NCBI GenBank assembly: GCA_039184335.1
Contig: JBCDBD010000010.1
Location: 1-64,000, forward strand
Source of the DNA: JBCDBD01 sp039184335
GTDB lineage: Bacteria > Bacteroidota > Bacteroidia > Flavobacteriales > Flavobacteriaceae
Direction of reading: 5' to 3'
DNA: 64,000 nt
Shown here: in pieces, positions 17,498 through 26,210 of the stretch
Position numbering within the stretch: position 1 is the stretch's first letter
Layout of the letters: the number at the start of each line of letters is the position of its first letter
Notes under the pieces: generated by a model
Told to the model about the DNA's origin: nothing
Databases searched by the model: none
Seen by the model: only the letters and a program-made list of their open reading frames with translations
Program-made: the position numbers and the translations under genes

Positions 17498-18382
17498 ATG
17501 TCCAAAATCCATAAATCTGGCTTTGTCAATATAATCGGTAATCCCAATGTGGGCAAATCCACTTTGATGAATGCCTTTGTGGGCGAAAAGCTCTCTATCA
17601 TTACCTCAAAGGCCCAGACCACCAGGCACCGTATCTTAGGTATTGTCAATGGCGATGATTTTCAAGTGATACTTTCAGATACCCCAGGTATTATCAAACC
17701 GGCTTACGAACTGCAATCCTCAATGATGGATTTTGTGAGGTCAGCCTTTGAGGATGCCGATGTGTTATTGTATATGGTTGAGATTGGAGAAAAAGGTTTA
17801 AAAGAAACCTCTTTTTTTGACAAAATACAGCATAGTAAGATTCCCGTGCTATTGCTTTTGAACAAGATCGATACCTCAGAACAGGCCCTATTGGAAGAAC
17901 AGGTGCAATACTGGCAAAAATTGCTTCCCAAGGTAGAGATACACCCTATTTCTGCCTTGCAAAACTTTAATGTCAAGGAGGTTTTTGAACGGATTTTGGA
18001 ATTGCTTCCTGAATCCCCACCATACTATCCCAAAGATCAATTGACCGATAAGCCAGAGCGTTTTTTTGTGAATGAGACCATTCGCGAGAAGATACTGCTG
18101 CACTACAAGAAAGAGATACCCTATGCTGTTGAGATTGAGACCGAGGAATTTTTGGAAGATGAAAGCATCATTCGGATACGTACGGTGATTATGGTCGAGC
18201 GCGACTCCCAAAAAGGGATTATCATCGGCCACAAAGGCAGCGCCCTAAAACAAGTGGGGGTAGAGGCCCGAAAAGATCTAGAAAGGTTCTTCGACAAACA
18301 AGTGCATATTGAAATGTATGTCAAGGTCAATAAGAATTGGCGTAACGACCCCAAACAATTGAAGCGGTTCGGATATCAATAA
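17498..18382 (+). CDS. era: GTPase Era
   Basis: 294 residues from ATG 17498; a longer frame to 17405 adds 31 residues outside the family. It has the G1 loop GNPNVGKST, switch II SDTPG, NKID and the SAL base motif, then a C-terminal KH domain with GHKGSALKQVG. Era binds the 3' end of 16S rRNA during small-subunit assembly. The length fits Era exactly. It is a single gene, divergent from a lipoprotein gene and convergent with the SYLF gene seven bases away. A TAnnTTTG-like octamer sits at 17485-17492, too close to the start for an ordinary leader, so I do not list it as a promoter. Confidence 0.97.
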   Translation: MSKIHKSGFVNIIGNPNVGKSTLMNAFVGEKLSIITSKAQTTRHRILGIVNGDDFQVILSDTPGIIKPAYELQSSMMDFVRSAFEDADVLLYMVEIGEKGLKETSFFDKIQHSKIPVLLLLNKIDTSEQALLEEQVQYWQKLLPKVEIHPISALQNFNVKEVFERILELLPESPPYYPKDQLTDKPERFFVNETIREKILLHYKKEIPYAVEIETEEFLEDESIIRIRTVIMVERDSQKGIIIGHKGSALKQVGVEARKDLERFFDKQVHIEMYVKVNKNWRNDPKQLKRFGYQ

Positions 18383-18389
18383 AACTTGT

Positions 18390-18920
18390 TCAAAAAGGCT
18401 TATAGCCGAACTTTTGCCCGCCTACCGAAGCATCGGCCATCAAACCTGCCTTCGGAAGTGCAAAAACCGCAACCCCATCTTTGTACTTGGCATTTACGGC
18501 AATCCCCGATTTTACCGCTACTGCTGATGCCTCAGCAGCAAATTGGAATTTTTCCTCTTTAAAGCGGTCCAAATCAATGTCGGTTTCAAAAAAAATAATC
18601 TCGATGATGGATTGTCCGCCAGCTTGAAGTCCTATATTGAGCTTTTTTAGGTTGGCCATGCCCACTACTTCCCCCGCGTCGTACACAACACCATTGCCCG
18701 AAGCCCCACCAATAATAAAACCACCTTTGCCCACATTGGGAAAGATGACATGGCCCGCTGAATTTTGAAAAAAGTTTTGCAGCGTTGGGTCGTTTTTCAA
18801 CAAGGTCTGTGTTGCTTTTTTGGCATCCCGTATAATTTTCCTGTCTTTTTTGTTCTGCCCTATTACTAGGGATGTGGTGAGAACAAACAGTACGAACACA
18901 GTATATTTTGTAACTCCCAT
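18390..18920 (-). CDS. SYLF-domain (Ysc84-like) lipid-binding protein
   Basis: 176 residues with a signal peptide ending near SLVIGQ, then the SYLF/Ysc84 domain over the rest: AGHVIFPNVGKGGFIIGGAS near residue 55, a GxQAGGQS turn (LNIGLQAGGQSIIEIIFF), and a late ALPKAGLMADASVGGQKF block. Bacterial members are exported and thought to bind lipid; no enzymatic role is established. It stands alone, convergent with era and divergent from the choice-of-anchor I gene, with 252 bases of AT-rich DNA between their starts. The family call is firm. Confidence 0.88.
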   Translation of the reverse strand: MGVTKYTVFVLFVLTTSLVIGQNKKDRKIIRDAKKATQTLLKNDPTLQNFFQNSAGHVIFPNVGKGGFIIGGASGNGVVYDAGEVVGMANLKKLNIGLQAGGQSIIEIIFFETDIDLDRFKEEKFQFAAEASAVAVKSGIAVNAKYKDGVAVFALPKAGLMADASVGGQKFGYKPF

Positions 18921-19105
18921 AACTATCGTTTATACCAAAAATACACCTTAAATCAGCTGCAATGAACCAACGAATTGTTAAAACAGGGCGAAGTACCGTT
19001 TTATTCATCTGGTTTGAATCGATTAGTGCCGAACCAACTAAAATCTATTCGTTAGGTAATGAGCAGTTGTAACAACCAGTAAGATTACAATAGCTACATC
19101 TTAAC

Positions 19106-19123
19106 TTGTCATTTAGCTAACAT
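19106..19123 (+). promoter_or_regulatory. Possible Pho-box-like direct repeat
   Basis: TTGTCAT and CTAACAT are separated by four bases, the spacing of an E. coli Pho box (CTGTCAT repeats), with 6/7 and 5/7 matches. It lies 50 bases before the choice-of-anchor I gene. Bacteroidota Pho boxes are poorly defined, so this is only a candidate. Confidence 0.25.
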
Positions 19124-19172
19124 TTACTTCATTTTGAATTAAGACCTTCAGGGAAAATTTAAACCAAGCAAA

Positions 19173-20732
19173 ATGAAAAAATTACGCATTCCTCTACTTT
19201 CCCTAATCCTACTCCCTTCTTTCATCTCTTGTGGGCATATCGATGATTTTATCGGTGATGGTGGTGGAGGTGACGATGACAGTCCAATTGAAATGAATAC
19301 CGTAGATTTCAAGTTTTTGAACAGTTTTCAGGTCGGCGGTGAAGGCGCTGCTGAGATTTCGGCATTTGATGCCTATTCACAACGTTTGTTTGTTACCAAC
19401 GCTGAAAGTGGCGCCATATCGGTGTACGATCTATCAAACGTTGGTTCACCTGTTTATGTGGGCGATATCGTTAGAGACCATGTCGACCCACCAAACAGTG
19501 TCAGTGCCCATAACGGATTGGTGGTCGGGGCATTTGAAAACAAGGATAATTTTAAAGAAGGGTACGTCAAGTTTTTCGATTCGATGACATTGGAGGAAGT
19601 TGCCTATGCAAAAGTGGGGGTTTTGCCAGATATGGTGACCTTCACCCCCGATGGTAAGTATGTGGTGGTTGCCAATGAGGGTGAACCCAATGATGATTAT
19701 TCAGTGGATCCAGTTGGAAGCATTAGTATTGTAAATGTCGAGACCTTGGCGTCTTACACGCTAGGTTTTGAAGCTTTCAATGGCCAGGAGGAATCTTTAG
19801 AAGCCCAAGGCCTTCGCGTTTTTGGCCCACATGCAAACTTGGCTATGGATCTTGAACCTGAATATGTAGCCGTCTCTGATGATTCAAAAACGGCATGGGT
19901 AACCCTTCAAGAAAATAATGGGGTTGCTGTTGTCAATCTTGAAACCAAGCAAATCGAATCCATTCTTCCCTTAGGTTTTAAAGACCATTCCCAACCAGGC
20001 AATGAAATGGATCCCAGTAACGAAGATGGAAAATTGGAACTGCGTAGTGTACCTACCTTCGGCATGTACCAACCTGATGCCATTGCCTATTATACCGTTA
20101 ATGGCATGGATTATATTGTGACTGCCAATGAAGGTGATGCCCGTGAATATGAAGGTCATCCAGGTTTTATAGAAGAAGAACGTATCAAAGATATTGTGTT
20201 GGATCCAAGCGTGTTTCCCGATTATGAAACCTTACAGGCCGAAGAAAACCTTGGCCGATTGAAAATTACGACCACTTTAGGGGATATCGATCACGATGGC
20301 GATTTTGATGAACTCTATAGCTATGGGGCCCGCTCGTTCACCATATGGTCCGGTATGGGGCAATTGCTCTATGACAGTGGCAACGATATTGCCATGAAGA
20401 CTTTAGATTTGACTCCAGAGGCCTTTAACGGGGGTATTGATGATGTTGACGACAGAAGTGATGATAAGGGGGCCGAGCCTGAAGCGGTTACCATATTGAA
20501 TATGAACGATGAACGTCAAGTGCTGTTTGTTGGCCTAGAGCGCAACAACCAGATTATGGTATACGATATCACGAACCCCAGTTCTCCTGAGTTTATCCAA
20601 ATTCTATCAAACACTGGTGATGTAGGCCCAGAAGGTCTTTTGGTGGTTGATGCTGCAGACAGTCCAACAGGAGAAACATTGTTGATTGTCAGTAACGAGG
20701 TCAGTGGTACGGTAACCATCTATGAAAATTGA
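19173..20732 (+). CDS. Choice-of-anchor I family lipoprotein
   Basis: 519 residues: signal peptide and lipobox (SFISCG), then an Asp/Gly-rich linker (DDFIGDGGGGDDD) of the surface-lipoprotein kind, then a beta-propeller of the choice-of-anchor I family. Typical blocks are AEISAFDAYSQRLFVTNAES, PDMVTFTPDGKYVVVANEGE, VTANEGDAREY and DDRSDDKGAEPEAV. Proteins of this family occur with extracellular phosphatases and are often annotated alkaline-phosphatase-like, but the activity is unproved here. It is a single gene followed by a strong terminator. A possible Pho-box-like repeat lies upstream. Confidence 0.87.
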   Translation: MKKLRIPLLSLILLPSFISCGHIDDFIGDGGGGDDDSPIEMNTVDFKFLNSFQVGGEGAAEISAFDAYSQRLFVTNAESGAISVYDLSNVGSPVYVGDIVRDHVDPPNSVSAHNGLVVGAFENKDNFKEGYVKFFDSMTLEEVAYAKVGVLPDMVTFTPDGKYVVVANEGEPNDDYSVDPVGSISIVNVETLASYTLGFEAFNGQEESLEAQGLRVFGPHANLAMDLEPEYVAVSDDSKTAWVTLQENNGVAVVNLETKQIESILPLGFKDHSQPGNEMDPSNEDGKLELRSVPTFGMYQPDAIAYYTVNGMDYIVTANEGDAREYEGHPGFIEEERIKDIVLDPSVFPDYETLQAEENLGRLKITTTLGDIDHDGDFDELYSYGARSFTIWSGMGQLLYDSGNDIAMKTLDLTPEAFNGGIDDVDDRSDDKGAEPEAVTILNMNDERQVLFVGLERNNQIMVYDITNPSSPEFIQILSNTGDVGPEGLLVVDAADSPTGETLLIVSNEVSGTVTIYEN

Positions 20733-20774
20733 TTAAGATAGTTTCTGCTTCATAATTAAATTAAGTTTGATTGA

Positions 20775-20805
20775 AAGGGCGTAGTCTACCAACTGCGCCT
20801 TTTTT
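20775..20805. terminator. Bidirectional terminator
   Basis: GGCGTAG and CTGCGCC form a seven-pair stem around eight bases, with an A-rich left side and six Ts on the right. It sits between two convergent genes (stops at 20732 and 20804) and can serve both. Confidence 0.8.
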
Positions 20806-21325
20806 AATTGGCATTGAGTTCTGAAATGATGTCATCAAGATAGTTGCGTAATTGGTGCATTTGGTCTTTGTTTTTTGTTTTTCCAATGCTGCCAGATAGG
20901 TATAAGATGAACCAGAGCGTAACCAAAAAAAACATTCCACCCATAATAAATGTGGTGTCATGGCCCAATGAATATTTAGAATAGCCCCATATGCCCAGAA
21001 TAACGAACATCGTGGCCACACCAAAGTGCAAGAACATAAAGAAAGTCCAAAGTATGGGATTGGGACCAAAAACCCCTTTAACGGTAGTGGTTCCCGTTTT
21101 CAGTGAGATGAGCTCCAAATGCAGTTGAGGTGACCAAAAACTACGATGCTCCGCATCGAATTTGAGGTAGATGTGTTCATCCAATGACATGATCGAAAAG
21201 GGTTTTTCGGGCGTTTTTTCAAACATCTTTGAGACTGCCTCAAATGGTTGGTGCAATTCAATCACAAATCGTGGACGAAGTACTATTTCATTGCTTAGAT
21301 CATGCATTGACAAAATGAAGGCCAT
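20804..21325 (-). CDS. Two-helix membrane protein
   Basis: 173 residues. The first 90 form a soluble beta-rich domain (RPRFVIELHQPFEAVSKMFE, then IYLKFDAEHRSFWSPQLHLE), followed by two membrane helices (ILWTFFMFLHFGVATMFVIL and FIMGGMFFLVTLWFILYLSG) and a charged C-terminal helix. I know no function. It is convergent with the choice-of-anchor I gene and divergent from der, 62 bases from it; an ATG at 21307 is an alternative start. Confidence 0.72.
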   Translation of the reverse strand: MAFILSMHDLSNEIVLRPRFVIELHQPFEAVSKMFEKTPEKPFSIMSLDEHIYLKFDAEHRSFWSPQLHLELISLKTGTTTVKGVFGPNPILWTFFMFLHFGVATMFVILGIWGYSKYSLGHDTTFIMGGMFFLVTLWFILYLSGSIGKTKNKDQMHQLRNYLDDIISELNAN

Positions 21326-21363
21326 TAATGGTCAAGGTATCAAATTTTAAATATAAATAGTAC

Positions 21364-21371
21364 TACTTTTG
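21364..21371 (+). promoter_or_regulatory. Promoter -7 element of der
   Basis: TACTTTTG matches the Bacteroidota TAnnTTTG element and ends 16 bases before the der start. No clear -33 TTG is seen at the normal distance. Confidence 0.45.
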
Positions 21372-21387
21372 CCAGAAAGTAAAGCCA

Positions 21388-22689
21388 ATGGGGGCCATTG
21401 TTGCTATAGTGGGGAGACCAAATGTGGGCAAATCGACATTTTTTAATCGATTGATTCAACGTAGGGAAGCGATTGTAGATGCAGTCAGTGGTGTGACCAG
21501 AGATCGCCATTATGGAAAAAGTGACTGGAATGGCAAAGAATTCTCCCTAATCGATACCGGGGGTTATGTTCTGGGTAGTGATGATATTTTTGAACAAGAG
21601 ATCGATAAGCAGGTAGAATTGGCAATCGACGAGGCAGATGCCATTATCTTCATGGTCGATGTCGAGTCTGGGGTGACCGGTATGGATGAAGATATGGCCA
21701 AGTTACTCCGTAAGGTGAACAAACCGGTTTTTTTGACCGTGAACAAGGTAGATAATGCACAACGCCATGCAGATGCCGTTGAGTTTTACAGTCTCGGTCT
21801 CGGCGATTATTTCACGATTTCAAGTATTAACGGTGCTGGTACAGGTGAGTTGCTCGACGCTTTGGCCAAAGTATTGCCTGAGGCCAATGAAGAAGAAAGT
21901 GAGTTGCCCAGATTTGCAGTGGTAGGCCGCCCCAATGCAGGCAAATCCTCTTTTATCAATGCCTTGATCGGGGAAGAGCGATATATTGTCACCGATATTG
22001 CGGGTACCACCCGAGACAGTATTGATACCAGATACAATCGGTTCGGGTTCGAATTTAATTTGGTCGATACTGCGGGTATTCGAAGAAAAGCCAAGGTTAA
22101 GGAAGACCTTGAATTTTATTCCGTAATGCGTTCTATAAGGGCCATTGAGCATGCAGATGTGTGCATACTGCTGTTAGATGCCACCAGAGGTTTTGATGGG
22201 CAAGTACAAAATATCTTTTGGTTGGCACAACGTAACAACAAGGGTGTGGTCATATTGGTCAATAAATGGGATTTGGTGGAAAAAGAGACCAATTCAGTGC
22301 GCGATTACAGTACTAAGATCAAAAAGGCAATGGAACCTTTTATTGATGTTCCTATTCTTTTTATATCGGTATTGAACAAACAGCGAATTTTTAAGGCCAT
22401 TGAAACAGCTGTGGAGGTATATCAAAACCGGTCAAAAAAGATTGCGACCCGAAGGCTGAACGATATCATGCTTCCCATCATTGAAAAAACACCACCGCCG
22501 GCTTATAAGGGAAAATATGTAAAGATCAAGTTCTGTACCCAATTGCCCACAGCATACCCCCAATTTGCTTTTTTCTGTAATCTACCGCAATACGTTCGTG
22601 ACCCGTACAAACGATTTTTGGAAAACCAATTGCGGGAACATTTTGATTTTACCGGGGTGTCCATTACCGTTTTTATGCGGAAAAAGTAA
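21388..22689 (+). CDS. der: Ribosome assembly GTPase Der (EngA)
   Basis: 433 residues with two tandem GTPase domains: GRPNVGKST at residue about 8, DTGG and NKVD; then GRPNAGKSS near residue 180, DTAGIRRK and NKWD; finally the KH-like C-terminal domain with the family's PPPAYKGKYVKIKF block. Der acts in late assembly of the 50S subunit. The length and layout are complete. A TAnnTTTG promoter element lies just upstream. Unlike era it is not next to era itself; the two are 3 kb apart with four other frames between. Confidence 0.97.
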   Translation: MGAIVAIVGRPNVGKSTFFNRLIQRREAIVDAVSGVTRDRHYGKSDWNGKEFSLIDTGGYVLGSDDIFEQEIDKQVELAIDEADAIIFMVDVESGVTGMDEDMAKLLRKVNKPVFLTVNKVDNAQRHADAVEFYSLGLGDYFTISSINGAGTGELLDALAKVLPEANEEESELPRFAVVGRPNAGKSSFINALIGEERYIVTDIAGTTRDSIDTRYNRFGFEFNLVDTAGIRRKAKVKEDLEFYSVMRSIRAIEHADVCILLLDATRGFDGQVQNIFWLAQRNNKGVVILVNKWDLVEKETNSVRDYSTKIKKAMEPFIDVPILFISVLNKQRIFKAIETAVEVYQNRSKKIATRRLNDIMLPIIEKTPPPAYKGKYVKIKFCTQLPTAYPQFAFFCNLPQYVRDPYKRFLENQLREHFDFTGVSITVFMRKK

Positions 22690-22713
22690 AATCTGGGCCT
22701 TTCAATACAGTAC

Positions 22714-22739
22714 GTACGACAAAAGTGGATTGGTCGTAC
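22714..22739. repeat. Inverted repeat between convergent genes
   Basis: Perfect 7-base arms GTACGAC and GTCGTAC separated by 12 bases, in the gap between der and the TPM gene. It may act as a weak terminator; there is no T-run. Confidence 0.4.
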
Positions 22740-22775
22740 CATTTAATTTGGAACAGGCTTTCAATGAAAGGTCAG

Positions 22776-23684
22776 CTACCAACCTCCTGAGGCACCACCC
22801 CCGCCAAAGCCACCGCCTCCGAAACCCCCACCAAATCCTCCAGAACCAGATCCACCCCCACCAAAACTACCTCCAGATGAATGCGAACTTCGGCCCATGT
22901 TGCTGAGAATGATCATGTCCCAAATATCAAGGCCAGAGCCTCTGCGCCCACCACCTCGGTTTCCCTTGCCCCCATGTCCTCTTCGACTGGCAAGAATGAA
23001 AAGGATTACCAAAAAAAAGATGATCGGAAACAGGCGCCTTAGCGAAAAGTCGTTATCATGAGCACCCCGTTCTTCCTTGAACTCACCGATAAGCACTTGA
23101 AAAATGGCATCTGCCCCCTTATCCAGACCACCATAGTAATTTCCTGTTTTAAACTGCGGAATGATTATTGTCTCGATGATACGCTTGCTTATGGCATCGG
23201 TTAAAGTGCCTTCTACACCATAGCCCGTATTGATGGCAATTCGACGATCGGCCTTGGCCAATAAGATGAATATCCCATTGTCTTTGTCAGCCTGCCCAAT
23301 ACCCCATTTTTGACCCCATTGCGCCCCAAGATAGTTGATGTTTTCCCCTTGGGTAGAACCGATAATGGCCACAACGATTTGGGTGGAGGTGCTATCGGCA
23401 TAACGGATCAATTTTTGTGATAGGGAATTCTCTTGTGAAGTAGACAGCAAGTCGACATAATCGTAGACACTTGATTGTTTTTTTGGTTTTTCAGGAATTT
23501 GAAATTGTGCCATTCCCATAATGGGGAATAGCCATACCCAGATAAAAGCTATGCAATAACTTGACTTTTTCGTGATTTTTTGGATACCCTGGCCAACAGC
23601 AATCTTGTCCTCTATAAGTGGGCCTGTATTAAAATCGCCTTCCTTTGAAGAAATCAGTTGTGGTTCAACCTTTTGATATGGCAT
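22776..23684 (-). CDS. TPM-domain membrane protein with Gly-rich tail
   Basis: 302 residues. A polar leader of about 40 residues precedes a signal-type hydrophobic segment (CIAFIWVWLFPIMGMAQ), then a TPM domain: VYDYVDLLSTSQENSLSQKL, STQIVVAIIGST, a GIGQADKDNGIFILLA block and RIAINTGYGVEGTLTDA. A membrane helix (LFPIIFFLVILFILASRR) and an extremely Gly-rich, Ser/Phe-containing tail follow. TPM proteins are linked to envelope repair and photosystem or LemA systems. It is last in the M23/MerR/LemA/TPM/TPM run and overlaps the preceding TPM gene by 20 bases. The long leader may mean the real start is a non-ATG codon further in. Confidence 0.88.
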   Translation of the reverse strand: MPYQKVEPQLISSKEGDFNTGPLIEDKIAVGQGIQKITKKSSYCIAFIWVWLFPIMGMAQFQIPEKPKKQSSVYDYVDLLSTSQENSLSQKLIRYADSTSTQIVVAIIGSTQGENINYLGAQWGQKWGIGQADKDNGIFILLAKADRRIAINTGYGVEGTLTDAISKRIIETIIIPQFKTGNYYGGLDKGADAIFQVLIGEFKEERGAHDNDFSLRRLFPIIFFLVILFILASRRGHGGKGNRGGGRRGSGLDIWDMIILSNMGRSSHSSGGSFGGGGSGSGGFGGGFGGGGFGGGGASGGW

Positions 23685-24102
23685 CGCTCAGTTCATTTGT
23701 GTCGTTATGGTCCCGCGGAAAATGGGTTTTCAACTCCTTTCCGGCTTTTAGGATTCCATCGATAATCCCTTGTTTGAAATCCCCTTTTTTAAAATGCGAG
23801 CTGATAATATCTTTGGTCGATTCCCAAAAGTTTTGGGGTACCACCTTATCAATGCCCCTATCCCCATAGATGACAAACTTTTTGTCATGAACGGCTACAT
23901 AGATCAACACTCCATTGTCTTCTTTGGTGTTGTCCATTTTTAGATAATGGAATACTTGTTGTGCCCTGCTGAAATGGTCTATCGGAGCAGTGGCTTCGAT
24001 ATGTACACGTATTTCTCTCGATGTGTTTTTTTCTGCCTTGAGTATGGCATCAACAATTTCCTGTTCTTCCTGGGGGGTCAAAAAATCTTCAACTTTTGAC
24101 AT
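23665..24102 (-). CDS. Soluble TPM-domain protein
   Basis: 145 residues from ATG 24102; an in-frame TTG at 24114 would overlap the LemA gene. It is a TPM domain with no signal peptide: DFLTPQEEQEIVDAILKAEK, SREIRVHIEA, EDNGVLIYVAVHDKKFVIYG and a GDRGIDKVVPQNFW block. It is the second TPM protein of the operon, soluble where its neighbour is membrane-bound. The pairing of LemA with one soluble and one membrane TPM protein is common in Bacteroidota. Function in detail is unknown; a role in envelope homeostasis is the usual guess. Confidence 0.88.
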   Translation of the reverse strand: MSKVEDFLTPQEEQEIVDAILKAEKNTSREIRVHIEATAPIDHFSRAQQVFHYLKMDNTKEDNGVLIYVAVHDKKFVIYGDRGIDKVVPQNFWESTKDIISSHFKKGDFKQGIIDGILKAGKELKTHFPRDHNDTNELSDAISKG

Positions 24103-24106
24103 GTGC

Positions 24107-24730
24107 TCAGTCAAAGTTAAAGTTCACATCCGGAGCGTTTTCCGCACCAGGGTTTGCTTTGTAGCGGGGCATTTCTTCAAACCCAAACCATTCGGCAAAG
24201 AACTTTCCAGGTAATTTTGTGGTGTAGATGTCATAGATGTTGACCTGTTCGTTGTAGCGATCTCGGGCCACATTGATTCGGTTTTCCGTGCCTTCCAACT
24301 GTGATTGCAGTTCGAGAAAGTTTTGGTTGGCCTTTAGGTCAGGATAACGTTCTACGGTTACCAATAACCTTGATAGTGCTGAAGAAAGTCCGGTCTGGGC
24401 CTGTTGGAACGCTGCTAGTTTTTCAGGGGTGATGTTATTGGCATCAATAGTGGTCGAAGTGGCTTTGGCACGCGCCTCAACGACATCTTTAAGGGTCTCA
24501 CGTTCAAAATCTGCGGCACCCTGAACGGTCTTCACCAAATTTCCGATGAGGTCATTCCGTCTTTGATAGGCACTTTCTACATTTGACCAAGCCGTTTTGG
24601 CATTGGCCTCATATTCAACCGCGGTATTGTTAAACCGAAATGCATAGCCTCCAATGGCAATGGCAAAAATTACAAGTCCTATGATAAGAATGCCCAGGCA
24701 TCCGAGCCCGGCAAATACTCCTTTTTTCAT
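24107..24730 (-). CDS. LemA family protein
   Basis: 207 residues: a glycine-containing N-terminal membrane helix (LGCLGILIIGLVIFAIAIGG) followed by the long helical LemA domain, with YEANAKTAWSNVESAYQRRN, DLIGNLVKTV and YPDLKANQNFLELQSQLEGT. Most of the protein lies outside the cytoplasmic membrane. LemA proteins occur next to TPM proteins, as here, four bases upstream of one. The biochemical role is unknown. It probably shares a transcript with the MerR regulator and M23 peptidase upstream, with a 69-base gap that could hold its own promoter. Confidence 0.92.
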   Translation of the reverse strand: MKKGVFAGLGCLGILIIGLVIFAIAIGGYAFRFNNTAVEYEANAKTAWSNVESAYQRRNDLIGNLVKTVQGAADFERETLKDVVEARAKATSTTIDANNITPEKLAAFQQAQTGLSSALSRLLVTVERYPDLKANQNFLELQSQLEGTENRINVARDRYNEQVNIYDIYTTKLPGKFFAEWFGFEEMPRYKANPGAENAPDVNFNFD

Positions 24731-24799
24731 GTATTGACGAATTTGTGTTTGTCTATGGTCAATTGATTAGTATGTAACGAAGTGATATTGTTACATGCT

Positions 24800-25129
24800 T
24801 TATAGCTGTTCCTTGATTTTTAAAAGTTCAGCGCGTACTTTCTGCAATTTTTGGATGACCTCAAAATTCGAGAGAGTTTTTTTTCGTTCTTCCCTTAAAT
24901 GGATTTTAGCACCTTCAAGTGTAAATCCACGTTCCTTTACCAGATGGTAGATCAACTGCAGGTTTTTGATGTCTTCAGGAGTAAATTTTCGGTTGCCCTT
25001 GGCATTTTTCTTGGGCTGTAATACATCAAACTCCTTTTCCCAAAACCGTATCAGCGATGTGTTCACGCCGAATGCCTTGGCCACTTCACCAATGCCGTAG
25101 TATCGCTTTTCAGGAAGTTCAATGTACAT
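24800..25129 (-). CDS. MerR-family transcriptional regulator
   Basis: 109 residues with a MerR winged helix-turn-helix at the start: YGIGEVAKAFGVNTSLIRFW, then EKEF, the wing with NRKFTPEDIKNLQLI, and a dimerisation helix. No metal-binding cysteines are seen in the short C-terminal part, so it is a minimal MerR protein. Its start codon overlaps the stop of the M23 peptidase gene by one base (TAATG), showing translational coupling. It may regulate the envelope genes of this run. The ligand, if any, is not apparent. Confidence 0.9.
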   Translation of the reverse strand: MYIELPEKRYYGIGEVAKAFGVNTSLIRFWEKEFDVLQPKKNAKGNRKFTPEDIKNLQLIYHLVKERGFTLEGAKIHLREERKKTLSNFEVIQKLQKVRAELLKIKEQL

Positions 25130-26109
25130 TAATCTAAAGATTGGTTCTCTTGGTTGGCAAATTTCAGCATATTTTCAAATTCTTCAGCGGTCAAGCTACC
25201 GTAATAGAAGTTAATGGGGTTGATGCGCTCACCATCTTTGAACACCTCATAATGTAAATGGGGTGCTTGAGATCTTCCGGTATTGCCCACAAATCCTATC
25301 AAGTCTCCCCGCTTCACTTTTTGGCCTACACTTACATTGTACTTGCTCAAGTGGGCATAGAGACTGATATAACCGTACCCATGGTCGATGCGTATGTGTT
25401 TTCCATAACCTGACGACTTGTTATCGGCCCTTGTGATCTTACCGTCGCCCGTGGCATAGATGGGCACGCCCCGAGGCGCAGTGAAATCCATGCCCCAATG
25501 CATTTTTCTTGCTTTGGTGAAGGGATCTGAACGCCAACCAAAACCAGATGCCATACGGGTCAAATCTTCATTACGTACAGGTTGTATTGCAGGGATCGAA
25601 GCCAATAATTTTTCTTTTTCCTCGGCGAGTTTGGCAATCTCGTCCAATGATTTGGATTGAATGACCATTTGTTTTTGAATGATATCCAAACGTTTGGTGG
25701 CATCGATGACGATTTCTGAATTGTTGAACCCCTCGAGTGATTTGTAACGGTTGATTCCCCCAAAACCGGCCCTTCTTTGTTCTTCAGGTATGGGGTTGGC
25801 CTCAAAATAAAGACGATAGATATTATTGTCGCGATCTTCAATGTTGGCCAAAACCTGTTCTATCTGCTCCATTTTTTTGTCCAAGATCTCAAATTGCAGT
25901 TCATAATTTCGAACTTCCCGTTCCAAAGAGAGCTCTTTGGGGGTATTTAGAATGTTGGTATTGAGCAGAAGAATCAGTCCTAAAAAACCAAAAAGTGCAG
26001 CACCCAGTAAAAAAAGGAAAAGGTTTCGGTATTTTTTTGACTTTTTTGGCTCTATTTTCCGATATGATAGGGTATCGGGGTCGTAGTAGTATTTAACTTT
26101 AGAGATCAA
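25129..26109 (-). CDS. M23 family metallopeptidase, membrane-anchored
   Basis: 326 residues. A basic cytoplasmic head is followed by one membrane helix (LFLFLLGAALFGFLGLILLL), a coiled-coil region of about 110 residues, and a C-terminal LytM/M23 domain with zinc ligands in HWGMD and the HLHYE motif, plus a GYGYISLYAHLS block. These cut peptidoglycan cross-bridges or, if divergent, control cell division like EnvC; all ligand residues look intact here. It leads the MerR/LemA/TPM run and is divergent from alaS. A TAnnTTTG promoter lies upstream at 26153-26160. Confidence 0.92.
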   Translation of the reverse strand: MISKVKYYYDPDTLSYRKIEPKKSKKYRNLFLFLLGAALFGFLGLILLLNTNILNTPKELSLEREVRNYELQFEILDKKMEQIEQVLANIEDRDNNIYRLYFEANPIPEEQRRAGFGGINRYKSLEGFNNSEIVIDATKRLDIIQKQMVIQSKSLDEIAKLAEEKEKLLASIPAIQPVRNEDLTRMASGFGWRSDPFTKARKMHWGMDFTAPRGVPIYATGDGKITRADNKSSGYGKHIRIDHGYGYISLYAHLSKYNVSVGQKVKRGDLIGFVGNTGRSQAPHLHYEVFKDGERINPINFYYGSLTAEEFENMLKFANQENQSLD

Positions 26110-26152
26110 TTGAAATTATCCTATTTTTGGGCGTTCTTTTTTACGAAACAGA

Positions 26153-26160
26153 CAAATATA
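26153..26160 (-). promoter_or_regulatory. Promoter -7 element of the M23 peptidase operon
   Basis: TATATTTG on the minus strand is an exact TAnnTTTG match, 44 bases before the start at 26109, in the divergent gap with alaS. Confidence 0.5.
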
Positions 26161-26210
26161 AAAATTGTTTTGTTTAAAATGTTAAATTTAATAAAAGCTT
26201 ACCTTTTCAA

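Noticed and set aside
18962..19072. 36-codon frame between the SYLF and choice-of-anchor I genes
   Set aside because: No homology, no ribosome site and unremarkable composition; most likely chance.
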